Positions 34,705-44,736 of a stretch of DNA of 64,000 nt are shown here, one piece after another (within the stretch, counting starts at the first letter, position 1; the number at the start of each line of letters is the position of its first letter). The position numbers and the translations under genes are program-made. Under the pieces are notes generated by a model. The model ran no database searches. It saw only the letters and a list, made by a program, of their open reading frames with translations, and was not told where the DNA came from. Source of the stretch: Bacteroidaceae bacterium (GTDB lineage: Bacteria; Bacteroidota; Bacteroidia; Bacteroidales; Bacteroidaceae). The stretch covers positions 1 to 64,000 of the forward strand of contig JAIKWU010000077.1 in NCBI GenBank assembly GCA_024684455.1. Direction: 5' to 3'.

Positions 34705-34712
34705 CAAAGATA
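34705..34712 (-). promoter_or_regulatory. -7 box of AraC/kinase/regulator operon
   Basis: The minus strand reads TATCTTTG then C about 20 bases before the AraC start codon. The leader would be nearly absent, as is common in this group. Confidence 0.7.
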
Positions 34713-34747
34713 CGATGAAGCGAGAGCAATACAAAATAAATTAACAT

Positions 34748-34989
34748 TATTTATTTTTATTGCCGAGCGAAAGGACCTTCGACGCATCCAATGGTACGAT
34801 TAAGTTTCTCTGCGCAAAGTTTATAATTAGTTATTTTGCTCTCTGAACACGCTGCGTCTCTGCGTGGAACAGAGAGTAATACCCAATCTGGATGTATGGG
34901 AAGGGGTCTGAGAGACATCATTACTCAAAAAAAATACAAATAAGCCACATTTACACACATTTTCTCCTTTGCGGATACTGGAAAAAAAC
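34748..34989. other. Intergenic region with repeat remnants, no gene
   Basis: No coding frame is convincing here. It holds a decayed copy of the promoter hairpin (about 34758-34800) and a CTCTGCG-rich inverted repeat at about 34806-34876, related to the element at 9017. Confidence 0.5.
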
Positions 34990-35302
34990 GTACCTTTGAT
35001 TTCATCGAAGGTACTCACGTTCGGAAATACTCAAATAAATTTGTCTTTAGACAATTTTGTCGCGACTCGGCAAATAAAAAAAATTTTTTTGCACTCGCTG
35101 CTCCAAAATTTGGCATTTCTCTCACTTAAACGTACCTTTGGCTTCGCCGAAGGTACTGCCGCTCGGGAATAAAAATGAAAGTTTTGAGACTTTCATTTTG
35201 TATTCCGCTCACTTAATCGTACCTTTGAACTGCGTTCGAAGGTACTCACGCTCGACAATTCTCAAATAAATTTGGAATTGTGCTCACTTAAACGTACCTT
35301 TG
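34990..35302 (+). repeat. Structured promoter-repeat array upstream of efflux operon
   Basis: Three complete hairpins at 34990-35014, 35132-35156 and 35219-35245 share arms GTACCTT and AAGGTAC but differ inside: GAT/ATC, GGC/GCC and GAAC/GTTC, all still paired. Each is followed by CTCACG or similar, a second hairpin containing a TTTG (-33) box, and CTCACTTAA-CG. The last unit ends in the plain promoter TACCTTTGC at 35295, without a right arm. Confidence 0.85.
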
Positions 35303-35330
35303 CAAACAAATTTTCATTTCTTTTCTAATT

Positions 35331-36407
35331 ATGAGCATGATGAATAGGAAAACGGCCTTGCTGGTGGTGTCGGCTGTGTTGTTGATGGCGGCCTGTGGCA
35401 AGGGAAAGCAGGATGCGCCTGTGCAATATGTCAAGACGGCCAAGGCTCAGCGTATGGGTGACGCTGCCGAAATGAGTTACCCTGGGCGCACGAAGGCTGC
35501 TGAAGAGACCAACGTGGCTTTCCGTGTCAGTGGACAGATTCTGCGCATCATGGTGGACGAAGGTGACTATGTGCGCAAGGGACAGGTCATCGCCCAGATG
35601 GACCCTCGCGACTATCAGGTGCAGTTGCAGGCGACTCAGGCCGAATATGAACAGGTGAAGGCTGAGGCAGAGCGTGTCATGGCTGTCTATGAGGAAGGCA
35701 GCACAACGGCTGCCGCCTATGACCGTGCGCGTTACGGTCTGCAGCAGATTACGCAGAAACTGGCAAACCATCGCAACCAACTGGCCGACACTCGCCTGGT
35801 GGCTCCGATGAACGGCTACATTCAGAAGAAACTGTGTGAAAGCGGCGAGACGGTCTCGGCGGGTATGCCTGTGGTTCGCATGTTCGGCGGTGGCGACGTG
35901 GAAATCGAAATCAACGTGCCTGTGTCTGACTATGCCCAACAGGAGAACTTTACCAGTGCGACCTGCTCGTTCGAGGTGTTGCCCGGCAAGGAGTTTCCGC
36001 TGAAGATCCTGCGGTTCAGCAAAGAGGCGAATGCGAGCCAACTCTACACCGTTCGTCTGGGCTTCAAGGGCGACTACGACCGCCAGAAAATTACGCCTGG
36101 AATGTCAACGCTGGTCTATGCCTCGTACCATTCGCCGAACGAGCGCAACTTTGTAGAGATACCGACGTCGGCGGTGCTTCATCTCAACGACCGTGTCGTG
36201 GTGTTTGTCGTCGATCCGAAGACCAGTACGGTTGAGGAGCGCAAGGTGGAACTTGGCACCATCGACCTCGACGGCAACATCCAGATTACCTCGGGGCTGA
36301 AACCCGATGAAACCGTTGTCACAGCCGGTGCACGCTATCTGAATGACGGACAAAAAGTGAAGGAAATCCAACCGACCAGCAAAGCCAACGTGGGAGGACT
36401 GCTATGA
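35331..36407 (+). CDS. RND efflux periplasmic adaptor lipoprotein
   Basis: 358 residues with lipobox MAAC, anchoring it in the periplasm. The membrane-fusion-protein layout is visible: a lipoyl/barrel-sandwich half (FRVSGQILRIMVDEGDYVRKGQVIAQMD), a coiled-coil hairpin (about 95-145, LQATQAEYEQVKAEAERVM), the returning lipoyl half (VAPMNGYIQKKLCESGETV) and beta-barrel strands. It bridges the RND pump and the TolC-like channel. Its stop overlaps the permease start as ATGA. Confidence 0.92.
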   Translation: MSMMNRKTALLVVSAVLLMAACGKGKQDAPVQYVKTAKAQRMGDAAEMSYPGRTKAAEETNVAFRVSGQILRIMVDEGDYVRKGQVIAQMDPRDYQVQLQATQAEYEQVKAEAERVMAVYEEGSTTAAAYDRARYGLQQITQKLANHRNQLADTRLVAPMNGYIQKKLCESGETVSAGMPVVRMFGGGDVEIEINVPVSDYAQQENFTSATCSFEVLPGKEFPLKILRFSKEANASQLYTVRLGFKGDYDRQKITPGMSTLVYASYHSPNERNFVEIPTSAVLHLNDRVVVFVVDPKTSTVEERKVELGTIDLDGNIQITSGLKPDETVVTAGARYLNDGQKVKEIQPTSKANVGGLL

Positions 36408-39400
36408 AATTTGACTATTCGGGCTGGGCGCTCGACAATAAAAAACTGGTATCGTTCTTCGTCGCCATCCTTGTGATAGGCGGTGCCTTGAGTTATTACT
36501 CCATGCCGAAACTGGAGGACCCTGCGCTAAAGGTGAAGCAGGCGATGATTGTCACGACCTATCCTGGCGCTTCGGCTCATGAGGTGGAACTCGAGGTGAC
36601 GGACAAATTGGAGAAGGCTGTCCGCGAGATGTCGTCGGTCAGCAGCGTGCAAAGCCAGTCGATGGCCGACCTGAGCATCATCAGCGTCGAACTCATGACG
36701 ACCATTCCTGTCGATGAGGTCGAACAGGAGTGGGACATGCTGCGACGTAAGGTGGACAATGCTGCAGCGACGCTGCCATCTGGGACTTCAACCCCCATCG
36801 TAAAGGACGACTTCGGCGATGTGTATGGCATGTTCTACGCCATCAGTGGCGACGGTCTGACCGACCGCGAATTGAGCGACTATGCCGAACTGGTGAAACG
36901 TAATGTTGCCGACATCGAAGGTGTGTCGCGTGTCGATATCTATGGCAAGCGCCAGGAGTGTATCTACATCGAACTGAAACAGGAGAAGATGGCCAACCTC
37001 GGCGTCATGCCTACGGAGGTCATCCAGACCCTAAACAACCAGAACAGAACGGCCTATGCGGGCTACTACGACAACGGCACGCACCGTGTCCGTGTGACCG
37101 TGTCTGACAAGTTCAAGGATGTCGATGACATTGCCTCGATGCTCATCCAGGGGCATAACGACGAGCAGTTGCGCATCTCGGACATTGCCCGCGTCTATAA
37201 AGGCTATGTTGACCCGACACGCAACGCGATGAAGCGTGACGGACAGCGTGCACTGGGTCTCTCCGTGGCATGTATTCCCTCGTATGACGTGACAAAAGTG
37301 GGCAAGAAGGTCGGTAAGACCATCGAGGACCTGCAACAGACGATGCCAGCGGGTGTGCGTTTCGAGAAGGTATTCTATCAGCCAGAACTTGTCAACAGCG
37401 CCCTCAACACATTTCTCGTCAACCTGCTCGAGTCAGTCATCATCGTTGTCGTCGTACTCATCTTCACCATGGGCTGGAAGTCGGGGCTTATCATCGGTAT
37501 GAGCCTTGTGGTCATCGTACTCGGTTCGCTGCTTGTGCTCGGCGGATTCAACGGAACGCTGCAGCGTGTAAGCCTGGCTTCGTTCATCCTCGCGATGGGT
37601 ATGCTGGTCGATAATGCCATTGTGATTGTCGATGGCATCCTCATCGACCTCAAGAAAGGAAAACCGCACCGTGAAGCCTTCACCAGCATCGGCCGCAAAA
37701 CAGCCATGCCGTTGCTGGGTGCCACGCTGATTGCCATCCTCGCTTTCTGGCCCATCTTCATGAGTCCTGACAATGCAGGGGTCTATGTACACGACCTGTT
37801 CATCGTCATCGCCGTATCACTGCTACTGTCGTGGATACTTGCCCTGACGCATGTGCCGCTGATGGCTGCCCGTATGCTGAAAGTACCCAAAAAGAAGGAT
37901 GAGGACAGCAACGAAGAAGGTGCCGACCCGTACAAGGGATGGAGTTACGACGCCCTGACGTGGGTGCTGAACTTCGGACTGAAGAACCGCAAGTTGATGA
38001 TTCTCATTGCTTGTAGTCTGTTAGCCATCAGTGCATTCAGTTACAAATTTCTCAAACAGGCTTTCTTCCCCGACATGGAGTACAGCCAACTCTACATGGA
38101 ATACAAACTGCCCGAGGGAACGAACTATACGCAAGTGGAAGCCGATTTGCAAGAAATCAGTGAATACCTCAAGACTCGTGACGAAATCACACACATCACG
38201 ACGTCGCTCGGCGGTACACCCAGCCGTTACAACCTGGTACGCTCCATCGCCACTCCGTCGCTGTCATACGGAGAACTCATCATCGACTTCACTTCGCCCC
38301 AAACACTGGTCGAGAACATTGATGAGATTCAGGACGAACTCAACCATCGCTACCCCGATGCATACATCAAACTGAAACGCTACAACCTGATGTTCAAGAA
38401 GTACCCTATCGAGGTATGCTTCAACGGCCCTGACCCTCAAGTGCTTCACGAACTGGCCGATTCTGCCATGGACATCATCACTGCCAGCGACAAGGTGTAT
38501 CTGCCGACGAGCGACTGGGAGCCGCAAGTGCCTGTGCTCACCATCGACTATGACCAGCCGTCGGCACGCACATCGGGCCTTTCACGCAGCGATGTCGCTC
38601 TATCTGTTCTCGCCTACACCGGCGGCATCCCCATCGGTACGTTCTACGACGGCATCCATACGGAAAGTATCTACCTAAAATGTACCGACGACAATGGAAA
38701 TGATATCGAACGTCTGGACAATGTGTCGGTGTTCGGACTCGTTCCTAACCTTGGCAACATCATCAACCGTTCGAACATCCAGCAAATCATGCTGGGCAAG
38801 ATTGACAAGAACGACTTGATTGAGAAACTGACACAGACCATTCCCCTGAAACAGGTGGCAAAGGACATCGACATCCGCTGGGAAGAGCCTGTCGTGATGC
38901 GTTACAACGGCCAACGTCAGCAACGTGTTCAGTGCTCGCCACGAACAGGCGTAGGCACTGAGGCTGCCCGTCAGGCCATTGCCGAACGTATCGAGCAGAT
39001 ACAGTTGCCCGAAGGGTACAGCATCTCATGGGAAGGCGAGAAGAAAGCCAGCGACCAGTCGATGAAGTACTTGTTCAACAGTTTCCCACTGGCCATCATT
39101 CTGATGATTGCCATTCTCATCATGCTGTTCAAGGACTATAAGAAGCCCGCCATCATCTTCTGCTGCATCCCGCTCATCCTTGTCGGCGTCATCCCCACGG
39201 TACTGCTCTCAGGAAAGACCTTCGGATTTGTCGCTATCGTCGGTGTGCTCGGACTTATCGGCATGATGATTAAGAACGGCATTGTGCTAATGGACGAAAT
39301 CAACCTCGAGATAGAAAGTGGCATTCCGCCACGCCGTGCCCTCATCATGAGTAGCAAGTCGCGTCTGCGCCCTGTCATGATGGCATCGCTGACCACCATC

Positions 39401-39538
39401 CTCGGCATGGTTCCCCTCGTCCCCGACGCCATGTTCGGCAGCCTTGCTGTCACCATCATGGGCGGACTCTTTGTCGGCACACTCATCACACTGATATTCA
39501 TTCCCGTACTCTACGCACTCTTCTTTAAGATTAAATAG
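36404..39538 (+). CDS. RND efflux permease
   Basis: A 1044-residue inner-membrane proton-driven pump with 12 membrane segments in two repeats and two large periplasmic loops. Family motifs include the N-terminal helix, the Arg-rich region before TM2, ILAMGMLVDNAIVIVDGIL (TM4 with proton-relay Asp residues) and VGVLGLIGMMIKNGIVLMDEIN in the second repeat. It is closest in feel to the multidrug or unspecified export group rather than CusA, because no Met metal-relay motif is seen. Substrate unknown. Confidence 0.93.
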   Translation: MKFDYSGWALDNKKLVSFFVAILVIGGALSYYSMPKLEDPALKVKQAMIVTTYPGASAHEVELEVTDKLEKAVREMSSVSSVQSQSMADLSIISVELMTTIPVDEVEQEWDMLRRKVDNAAATLPSGTSTPIVKDDFGDVYGMFYAISGDGLTDRELSDYAELVKRNVADIEGVSRVDIYGKRQECIYIELKQEKMANLGVMPTEVIQTLNNQNRTAYAGYYDNGTHRVRVTVSDKFKDVDDIASMLIQGHNDEQLRISDIARVYKGYVDPTRNAMKRDGQRALGLSVACIPSYDVTKVGKKVGKTIEDLQQTMPAGVRFEKVFYQPELVNSALNTFLVNLLESVIIVVVVLIFTMGWKSGLIIGMSLVVIVLGSLLVLGGFNGTLQRVSLASFILAMGMLVDNAIVIVDGILIDLKKGKPHREAFTSIGRKTAMPLLGATLIAILAFWPIFMSPDNAGVYVHDLFIVIAVSLLLSWILALTHVPLMAARMLKVPKKKDEDSNEEGADPYKGWSYDALTWVLNFGLKNRKLMILIACSLLAISAFSYKFLKQAFFPDMEYSQLYMEYKLPEGTNYTQVEADLQEISEYLKTRDEITHITTSLGGTPSRYNLVRSIATPSLSYGELIIDFTSPQTLVENIDEIQDELNHRYPDAYIKLKRYNLMFKKYPIEVCFNGPDPQVLHELADSAMDIITASDKVYLPTSDWEPQVPVLTIDYDQPSARTSGLSRSDVALSVLAYTGGIPIGTFYDGIHTESIYLKCTDDNGNDIERLDNVSVFGLVPNLGNIINRSNIQQIMLGKIDKNDLIEKLTQTIPLKQVAKDIDIRWEEPVVMRYNGQRQQRVQCSPRTGVGTEAARQAIAERIEQIQLPEGYSISWEGEKKASDQSMKYLFNSFPLAIILMIAILIMLFKDYKKPAIIFCCIPLILVGVIPTVLLSGKTFGFVAIVGVLGLIGMMIKNGIVLMDEINLEIESGIPPRRALIMSSKSRLRPVMMASLTTILGMVPLVPDAMFGSLAVTIMGGLFVGTLITLIFIPVLYALFFKIK

Positions 39539-39544
39539 ACAGAC

Positions 39545-40918
39545 ATGAAAACCAAGCATATCCTCCTCGTTCTCTTTGCAGCAACCCTGATGCCGCTACA
39601 TGCCCAGGAACTCACACTGGAGCAGGCACGTGCCCTTGCCCTTGAAAACAATAAGGACATCCACAAGTCGCAACTGACTTTCGAACAGACCAGTTACGAT
39701 GTCTCAACCTACAAGGCGAACTACTTCCCCAAACTCTCTCTCTCGGCCGCCGATTTCTACTCTACATCCAAGGGCGAATTGACTCTCCACGGCGGCAACC
39801 TGCCCATCTACATGTTCAACCCTGCCACAGGTTCCTACGTACCCAATGTGACGGTCAATCCCGACGGCTCATACACCCTCAACCAGTATGCCCTCTTCCC
39901 CGACCAGACCATTGATTTCAAAGTGAAGAACATCCTTATTGCCGGCATACACCTCCAGCAGCCCCTCTACATGGGCGGCAAGGTAGGAACGGCCTACCGC
40001 ATGTCGAAAATCGGTCAGAAAATTGCAGCCGACAACATCACCCTCACCCGCGCACAAGTCATCCTCCGCACCGACGAAGCCTATGTCATGGCTGTCCGTG
40101 CCAGCCAACTATCCATCGTCGCACGCCAGTATAAGCGTGTGCTCGAGGAATTGAAGAAAAATATCGACAGTGCCGTTCGTCACGGGCTGAAGACCCGCAA
40201 CGACCAGATGAAGGTACAGGTCAAACTCAACGAAGCCGAACTCTCCATCCAGCGTGCTGACAACGCCTACCATCTTGCCTGTATGAACCTGGCACACGTC
40301 GTCGGAATCCCCGATGCAGCACCTTCCGACACAACATTCAAGACACCCCCCGCCACGCTCGACACTCCAAATGCCCTACGTCCCGAGCACGCTATCCTAC
40401 AGCACAAGGTTGACCTCGCTGCCGAGCAGACAAATCTGACTCGAAGCGACTACCTGCCCAACCTCGCACTTCTCGCAGGATACAGTTATGCCAATGGGGG
40501 CGAAGTGGCTGGACGTAAGTTCGTGGATAACGGGTCGGCCTATGTCGGTGTCACCCTCAAGTGGGACATTCTCGACTTTGGCGAACGTACCCACAAAATC
40601 CGTTCTGCAAAAGCACGTCAGCAGATTGCACAACTGGAACTCGAAGATGCTGACGAACGTATGACGCTCGAACTGCAGCAGGCCAGGAACAATTGGCAGG
40701 AAGCCCAGACAGAAGCCAGCCTCACGCAGACAGCCCTCCGTCAGGCTGCTGAGAACATGCGCCTCGCCCAGTCCAACTACGATGCAGGGCTCGAGCCCCT
40801 CAGCGACCTTCTCGAAGCACAAGCCCTGTGGCAGAAAGCCGCCGCCGACGTCGTTGAAGCCCGCTGCCAACTCCAACTCGCCCACACACGCTATCTCAAG
40901 GCGTCAGGACAACTCTGA
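39545..40918 (+). CDS. TolC-family outer-membrane efflux channel
   Basis: 457 residues with signal peptide (MKTKHILLVLFAATLMPLHAQ). Two long coiled-coil halves with the OEP repeats are clear: LTLEQARALALENNKDI at the start and ALRQAAENMRLAQSNYDAGLEPLSDLLEAQALWQKA near the end. It completes the tripartite pump 6 bp after the permease gene. A strong terminator follows. Confidence 0.93.
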   Translation: MKTKHILLVLFAATLMPLHAQELTLEQARALALENNKDIHKSQLTFEQTSYDVSTYKANYFPKLSLSAADFYSTSKGELTLHGGNLPIYMFNPATGSYVPNVTVNPDGSYTLNQYALFPDQTIDFKVKNILIAGIHLQQPLYMGGKVGTAYRMSKIGQKIAADNITLTRAQVILRTDEAYVMAVRASQLSIVARQYKRVLEELKKNIDSAVRHGLKTRNDQMKVQVKLNEAELSIQRADNAYHLACMNLAHVVGIPDAAPSDTTFKTPPATLDTPNALRPEHAILQHKVDLAAEQTNLTRSDYLPNLALLAGYSYANGGEVAGRKFVDNGSAYVGVTLKWDILDFGERTHKIRSAKARQQIAQLELEDADERMTLELQQARNNWQEAQTEASLTQTALRQAAENMRLAQSNYDAGLEPLSDLLEAQALWQKAAADVVEARCQLQLAHTRYLKASGQL

Positions 40919-40936
40919 ACACAGAAAATCAAAAAG

Positions 40937-40977
40937 AAGACCACCGAAGCGATGCATCGCTTCGGTGGTCTTTTTAT
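40937..40977. terminator. Bidirectional terminator between tolC-like gene and dnaB
   Basis: A perfect 36-base palindrome (arm AAGACCACCGAAGCGATG) followed by TTTTTA on the plus strand and preceded by AAAAAG, so it can stop transcription from both converging genes. Confidence 0.92.
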
Positions 40978-40980
40978 TTC

Positions 40981-42561
40981 TCAGAAGGGCGACGTTTCTG
41001 CTGGAGCCATATCGGGGGAGAGGGAGGCGAACTGTCCGTCGTCGGCTGCCGAAGTGCTTCCCGATGAGGTCTGGCGGTTGGCGCGTGAGGGACGGACGAT
41101 TCCTTCGTCGTCGGCCGTGGGCGGTGGTGTTCCCTCGCCCAGGTTACTGAAGCGTGCGTATTCACCGACAAATCGCAGGCGCACATCCTTGACTTCGCCG
41201 TTGCGGTGCTTTGCGATGATGATGTCGGCTGTGCCGCGCAGGTCATGTCCGTAGGAGTCCTTGGTGATATGGTAGTATTCGGGACGGTGGATGAAGCAGA
41301 CCATGTCGGCATCCTGCTCGATGGCTCCCGATTCGCGCAGGTCGCTGAGTTGCGGTCGCTTGGCATTGGTGTCGTTGGCATCGGTGCCGACACGGTTCTC
41401 GACGGCACGGTTGAGTTGCGAGAGGGCGACAATGGGGATGTTGAGTTCCTTGGCCAGCGCCTTGAGGTTGCGGGAAATAGTGGAAACCTCTTCCTGTCGG
41501 CTGTTATAGGCCATGCCCGAGGCGTTCATGAGTTGGAGGTAGTCGATGAAGATGATTTTCACACCCTTTTCGCGGACGAGACGTCGTGCCTTGGTGCGCA
41601 GTTCGAAGACAGAGAGTTGTGGCGTGTCGTCGATGTAGAGGGGAGCGCCGTAGAGGTCGTTGAGTTTCATGTCGAGTTGCGACACTTCGTAGGGCAGCAA
41701 CTGTCCGCTCTTGATTTTCTGTCCTGGTATCTCACAGACGTTGGAAATGAGGCGATTGACGAGTTGTACGTTCGACATTTCGAGGGAGAACATGGCGACG
41801 GGCTGCTTCATATCGACGGCGATGTTCTTGCACATAGAAAGGACGAAGGCTGTCTTTCCCATGGCAGGACGGGCTGCGATGATGATGAGGTCGCTGTCCT
41901 GCCATCCGCTGGTGACTGCGTCGAGGGCATGGAATCCGCTGGCGAGACCGCTGAGTCCGTCGGTGCGTGCCATGGCTTTTTCGAGAATGGCGTAGGCCTC
42001 GTTGATGACGGGGTCGATCTGCGTAAAGTCCTTCTTGATGCTGTTGCGTGAGAGTTCGAAGAGTTCACCCTCGGCGCGCTGCATGAGTTCTGCCACGTCG
42101 ATGCCGTCGTCGAAGGCATCGCGCTGGATGTTGCTGGTGTAGGTGATGAGTTGGCGCGCCAGCGACTTCTGTGCGACGATGTGTGCGTGGTATTCGACAT
42201 GGGCGGAGGAGAGCACCTTCTGGCTCAGTTCAGCCATATAGACGGGTCCACCTGCTGCATCGAGTTGACCCGTGGCACGGAGTTGTTCGGTGACAGTGAG
42301 CAGGTCAACGGGTTTGTTCTCGGCGGCGAGACTCTGGATGGCTGTGTAGATGGCTCTGTGCTTCGAGTCGTAGAACGATTCGGGCTTGAGGATGTCGTTG
42401 ACTTGTGAAAAGGTCTCGCTTTCGTTGAGGCAGGCACCGATGACGGCGGCTTCGAATTCGGGGGCTTGGGGCACGACACGTCCGAGGTCGAGCAGTTGGG
42501 CTGCCACTTCTTCCTGCGACAGGGTTGTCTTCTTTCGTGTGTTACGTCTTGCTTCAGGCAT
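40981..42561 (-). CDS. dnaB: Replicative DNA helicase DnaB
   Basis: 526 residues. The N-terminal domain binding primase (about 30-150: VPQAPEFEAAVIGACLNE) is followed by a linker and a RecA-like hexameric helicase domain with Walker A ARPAMGKTAF, Walker B-type IIFIDYLQLM, and SQLNRAVENR. It unwinds DNA at the replication fork. There is no intein. The C-terminus has a Ser/Thr-rich, low-complexity tail of about 60 residues. I start at MPEARRN (42561), since the longer frame begins inside the promoter. Confidence 0.96.
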   Translation of the reverse strand: MPEARRNTRKKTTLSQEEVAAQLLDLGRVVPQAPEFEAAVIGACLNESETFSQVNDILKPESFYDSKHRAIYTAIQSLAAENKPVDLLTVTEQLRATGQLDAAGGPVYMAELSQKVLSSAHVEYHAHIVAQKSLARQLITYTSNIQRDAFDDGIDVAELMQRAEGELFELSRNSIKKDFTQIDPVINEAYAILEKAMARTDGLSGLASGFHALDAVTSGWQDSDLIIIAARPAMGKTAFVLSMCKNIAVDMKQPVAMFSLEMSNVQLVNRLISNVCEIPGQKIKSGQLLPYEVSQLDMKLNDLYGAPLYIDDTPQLSVFELRTKARRLVREKGVKIIFIDYLQLMNASGMAYNSRQEEVSTISRNLKALAKELNIPIVALSQLNRAVENRVGTDANDTNAKRPQLSDLRESGAIEQDADMVCFIHRPEYYHITKDSYGHDLRGTADIIIAKHRNGEVKDVRLRFVGEYARFSNLGEGTPPPTADDEGIVRPSRANRQTSSGSTSAADDGQFASLSPDMAPAETSPF

Positions 42562-42579
42562 TGTGTTGAAAAGTTTTTG

Positions 42580-42587
42580 CAAAGGTA
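42580..42587 (-). promoter_or_regulatory. -7 box of dnaB
   Basis: The minus strand reads TACCTTTG then C, ending 18 bases before the ATG at 42561. This rules out the in-frame TTG at 42582. Confidence 0.75.
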
Positions 42588-42620
42588 AGAGAAAGTTGGC
42601 TCATCTCAAAATGCAGGGCA

Positions 42621-42660
42621 CAAAAAGTGCCGACAGGTGTTGTCTATAACCTGTCGGCAG
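42621..42660 (-). terminator. Rho-independent terminator of purT
   Basis: On the minus strand an 11-bp stem (TGCCGACAGGT with ACCTGTCGGCA) with a 10-base loop is followed by CTTTTTG. Confidence 0.85.
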
Positions 42661-42706
42661 CAGTTCTATACTTCTGGCGCACAGCCAGATAAGTTGTTGA
42701 AAAGTT

Positions 42707-43870
42707 TTACTTCACATGCACTTTGGCGGCGAGGGCCTTGCACTTGTCTCGCAGTGCTGTGACATTGGCGCCGATCGTGTCGTAGCAGACGACGACGCCC
42801 ATACGGCGACCGACGTGTGCCTCGGGTTTGCCAAAGATGCGCAGGTAGGTGTTCTGTGCGGCACACACCTCCTCGACACCTTCATACTCAGGATGATGGG
42901 TTTCGACGTCGGAGAGGATGACAGCCGAGGCTCCGATGCGCTCTTGCTTGATTTCGGGAATGGGCAGACGGAGGACGGCGCGGCAGTGAAGTTCAAACTC
43001 GCTGAGGTTCTGTGTGCCTGCCAGTGTGACCATGCCCGTATCGTGCGGACGCGGTGAAAGTTCGGAGAAATAGACGCCCTCGGTCTTGCTGAGGAAGAAC
43101 TCGACGCCCCAGATGCCTGCGCCCGTGAGGCTGCGTGTGACGAGGTCGGCCATGCGCTGTGCCTCGGCCAGTTGTTCGGGCGTGACGTCGGCAGGCTGGT
43201 AACTCTCGCGGTAGTCACCACCCTTCTGCACGTGTCCGACCGGCGGACAGAACAGCGTGGGGCCATCCTGTTGTGTGACGGTAAGCAGTGTGATTTCGGA
43301 GTCGAAGCGGATGAACTGCTCGACGATGACTTCCTTGATGTCGCCACGTGCTCCGCTGACGGCGTCGTCCCATGCCTTCTGCAACTCGGCTGGGCTATCA
43401 ACCTTGCTCTGTCCGTGGCCCGACGACGACATGAGGGGCTTGACGATGAAGGGATAGCCGATGACTTCGACGGCTGCGAGAAACTCCTCGTACGTCTTGG
43501 CGTAGCGGTAGTTGGCCGTCTTCAGGCCCAGTTCGGTGTGCGCCAGTTCGCGTATGGCCTTGCGGTTCATGGTGTAGTTGACGGCACGTGCCGAGGGTAC
43601 GACCTGAATGCCCTGACGCTCGAAGTCATAGAGGCGTTCGGTGCGGATGGCCTCGATTTCGGGGACGATGATGTCGGGCTTGTGCTTTTCGACGACAGCC
43701 GCAAGCGCATCGCCGTCGAGCATGGGGAACACTTCGCACTCGTCGGCCACCTGCATAGCAGGCGCACCGGCGTACTTGTCGCACGCAACGACATAGGCAC
43801 CTTTGCGTTTGCAGGCAATGGTAAATTCCTTGCCCAGTTCGCCGGAGCCCAGAAGCAGAATCTTCTTCAT
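42707..43870 (-). CDS. purT: Formate-dependent phosphoribosylglycinamide formyltransferase PurT
   Basis: A 387-residue ATP-grasp enzyme making formyl-GAR from GAR, formate and ATP in purine synthesis. The N-terminal pre-ATP-grasp domain starts [20 protein letters not shown]. The ATP-grasp part has [16 protein letters not shown] (phosphate loop), [16 protein letters not shown], and [28 protein letters not shown] (metal-binding Glu and the Arg-Pro-His-Asp-Thr-Gly signature). Length matches E. coli PurT (392). It is monocistronic with its own terminator. Confidence 0.95.
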   Translation of the reverse strand: MKKILLLGSGELGKEFTIACKRKGAYVVACDKYAGAPAMQVADECEVFPMLDGDALAAVVEKHKPDIIVPEIEAIRTERLYDFERQGIQVVPSARAVNYTMNRKAIRELAHTELGLKTANYRYAKTYEEFLAAVEVIGYPFIVKPLMSSSGHGQSKVDSPAELQKAWDDAVSGARGDIKEVIVEQFIRFDSEITLLTVTQQDGPTLFCPPVGHVQKGGDYRESYQPADVTPEQLAEAQRMADLVTRSLTGAGIWGVEFFLSKTEGVYFSELSPRPHDTGMVTLAGTQNLSEFELHCRAVLRLPIPEIKQERIGASAVILSDVETHHPEYEGVEEVCAAQNTYLRIFGKPEAHVGRRMGVVVCYDTIGANVTALRDKCKALAAKVHVK

Positions 43871-43939
43871 AATACTTTTGAGAGTTGAGAATGATAAAAA
43901 AAGAAGTGCGCAGGGATGGTGCGCACTTCTAAGGGATAA

Positions 43940-44434
43940 TCAGGGGAGAATCTTCTTAATGTTCTTCGAAGCCTGCTCGTAGGCCTTGTCCCAGTCGGTG
44001 TCGAGCGAGAAGGGGGTGAGCGTCTGCTTGTCGTTCACATAGCAGTGGGCACGCTCGCGGTCAAGGTCGTTGAACAGCGGATTCTGCATCGAAGCATCAC
44101 GGTAGCACTTGATGACCTCCAGACGCTTGGCCTGCGAGACGGCACGGGCCTTGTTGATGTGGAAGAGGAAATCATCGACAAACGACTTCATGTTCACAGC
44201 CTGACTGTCGAAGAAGTAGCCGTCCTTCTTCAGACCGCGCTTCTGAACCTGTGTCGTGATATAGTTGAGCACAGTGACCTCGAACTGGCTTACCTGTGTC
44301 TGTTCGTCGTCCGACTCAGGATTGTTCACCACCTTCGTGGCATGTTCGTGTACTGTCTTAAACAAATCCTGTGCCTGCATCTGCCCTGCATAGAAGCCGG
44401 CAGCCAGCACCATCGTAAAAATCAGTTTTTTCAT
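43940..44434 (-). CDS. Small secreted protein of unknown function
   Basis: 164 residues with a signal peptide (MKKLIFTMVLAAGFYAGQMQAQ). The mature part is helical and charged (VLNYITTQVQKRGLKKDG, HINKARAVSQAKRLEVIKCYRDA, KAYEQASKNIKKILP). It has one internal Cys in KCYRDA and another in HCYVND. I recognise no family. It lies 69 bp upstream of purT, probably in its own unit with a promoter at 44488. Confidence 0.7.
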   Translation of the reverse strand: MKKLIFTMVLAAGFYAGQMQAQDLFKTVHEHATKVVNNPESDDEQTQVSQFEVTVLNYITTQVQKRGLKKDGYFFDSQAVNMKSFVDDFLFHINKARAVSQAKRLEVIKCYRDASMQNPLFNDLDRERAHCYVNDKQTLTPFSLDTDWDKAYEQASKNIKKILP

Positions 44435-44487
44435 TGTTTCTTCTTTAGGTTAAACGGTCGGGTACAAAGTGCGCCCTAAAATCAGTG

Positions 44488-44495
44488 CAAAGTTA
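44488..44495 (-). promoter_or_regulatory. -7 box of small secreted protein gene
   Basis: The minus strand reads TAACTTTG then C, 53 bases upstream of the start codon at 44434. Confidence 0.65.
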
Positions 44496-44567
44496 GTGTA
44501 TGTCAGGCACACTACAAAGAAATTAACATTATTTATGACAGTCGTTTCGACAAAATCTTGCTGACGG

Positions 44568-44649
44568 CGGCAAGTGCTTGGATTTTTCACGTTAAGCACT
44601 TAGCGTCGGCACGCTAAGCACTTGGCGTCGGCACGCTAAGCACTTGGAG
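44568..44649. repeat. 22-bp phased palindrome array, copy 4 (4 units)
   Basis: Units start at 44568 (degenerate GGCAAGTGCTTGGA), 44590 (CGTTAAGCACTTAGCG), 44612 (CGCTAAGCACTTGGCG) and 44634 (CGCTAAGCACTTGGAG). The spacers are TTTTCA and TCGGCA twice. It lies between divergent genes. Confidence 0.9.
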
Positions 44650-44736
44650 GGGGTACGGCGGTGGGCCGGAATGTTAAAGTATTTGGGAAGCACATCGGAG
44701 GGTACCCTATTTCCCGACGAATAAAAATGAATGTTG

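Noticed and set aside
35087-35120. Rho-independent terminator from the A/T run
   Set aside because: The AAAAAAA/TTTTTTT inverted run has no G/C stem, and it belongs to the promoter repeat array.
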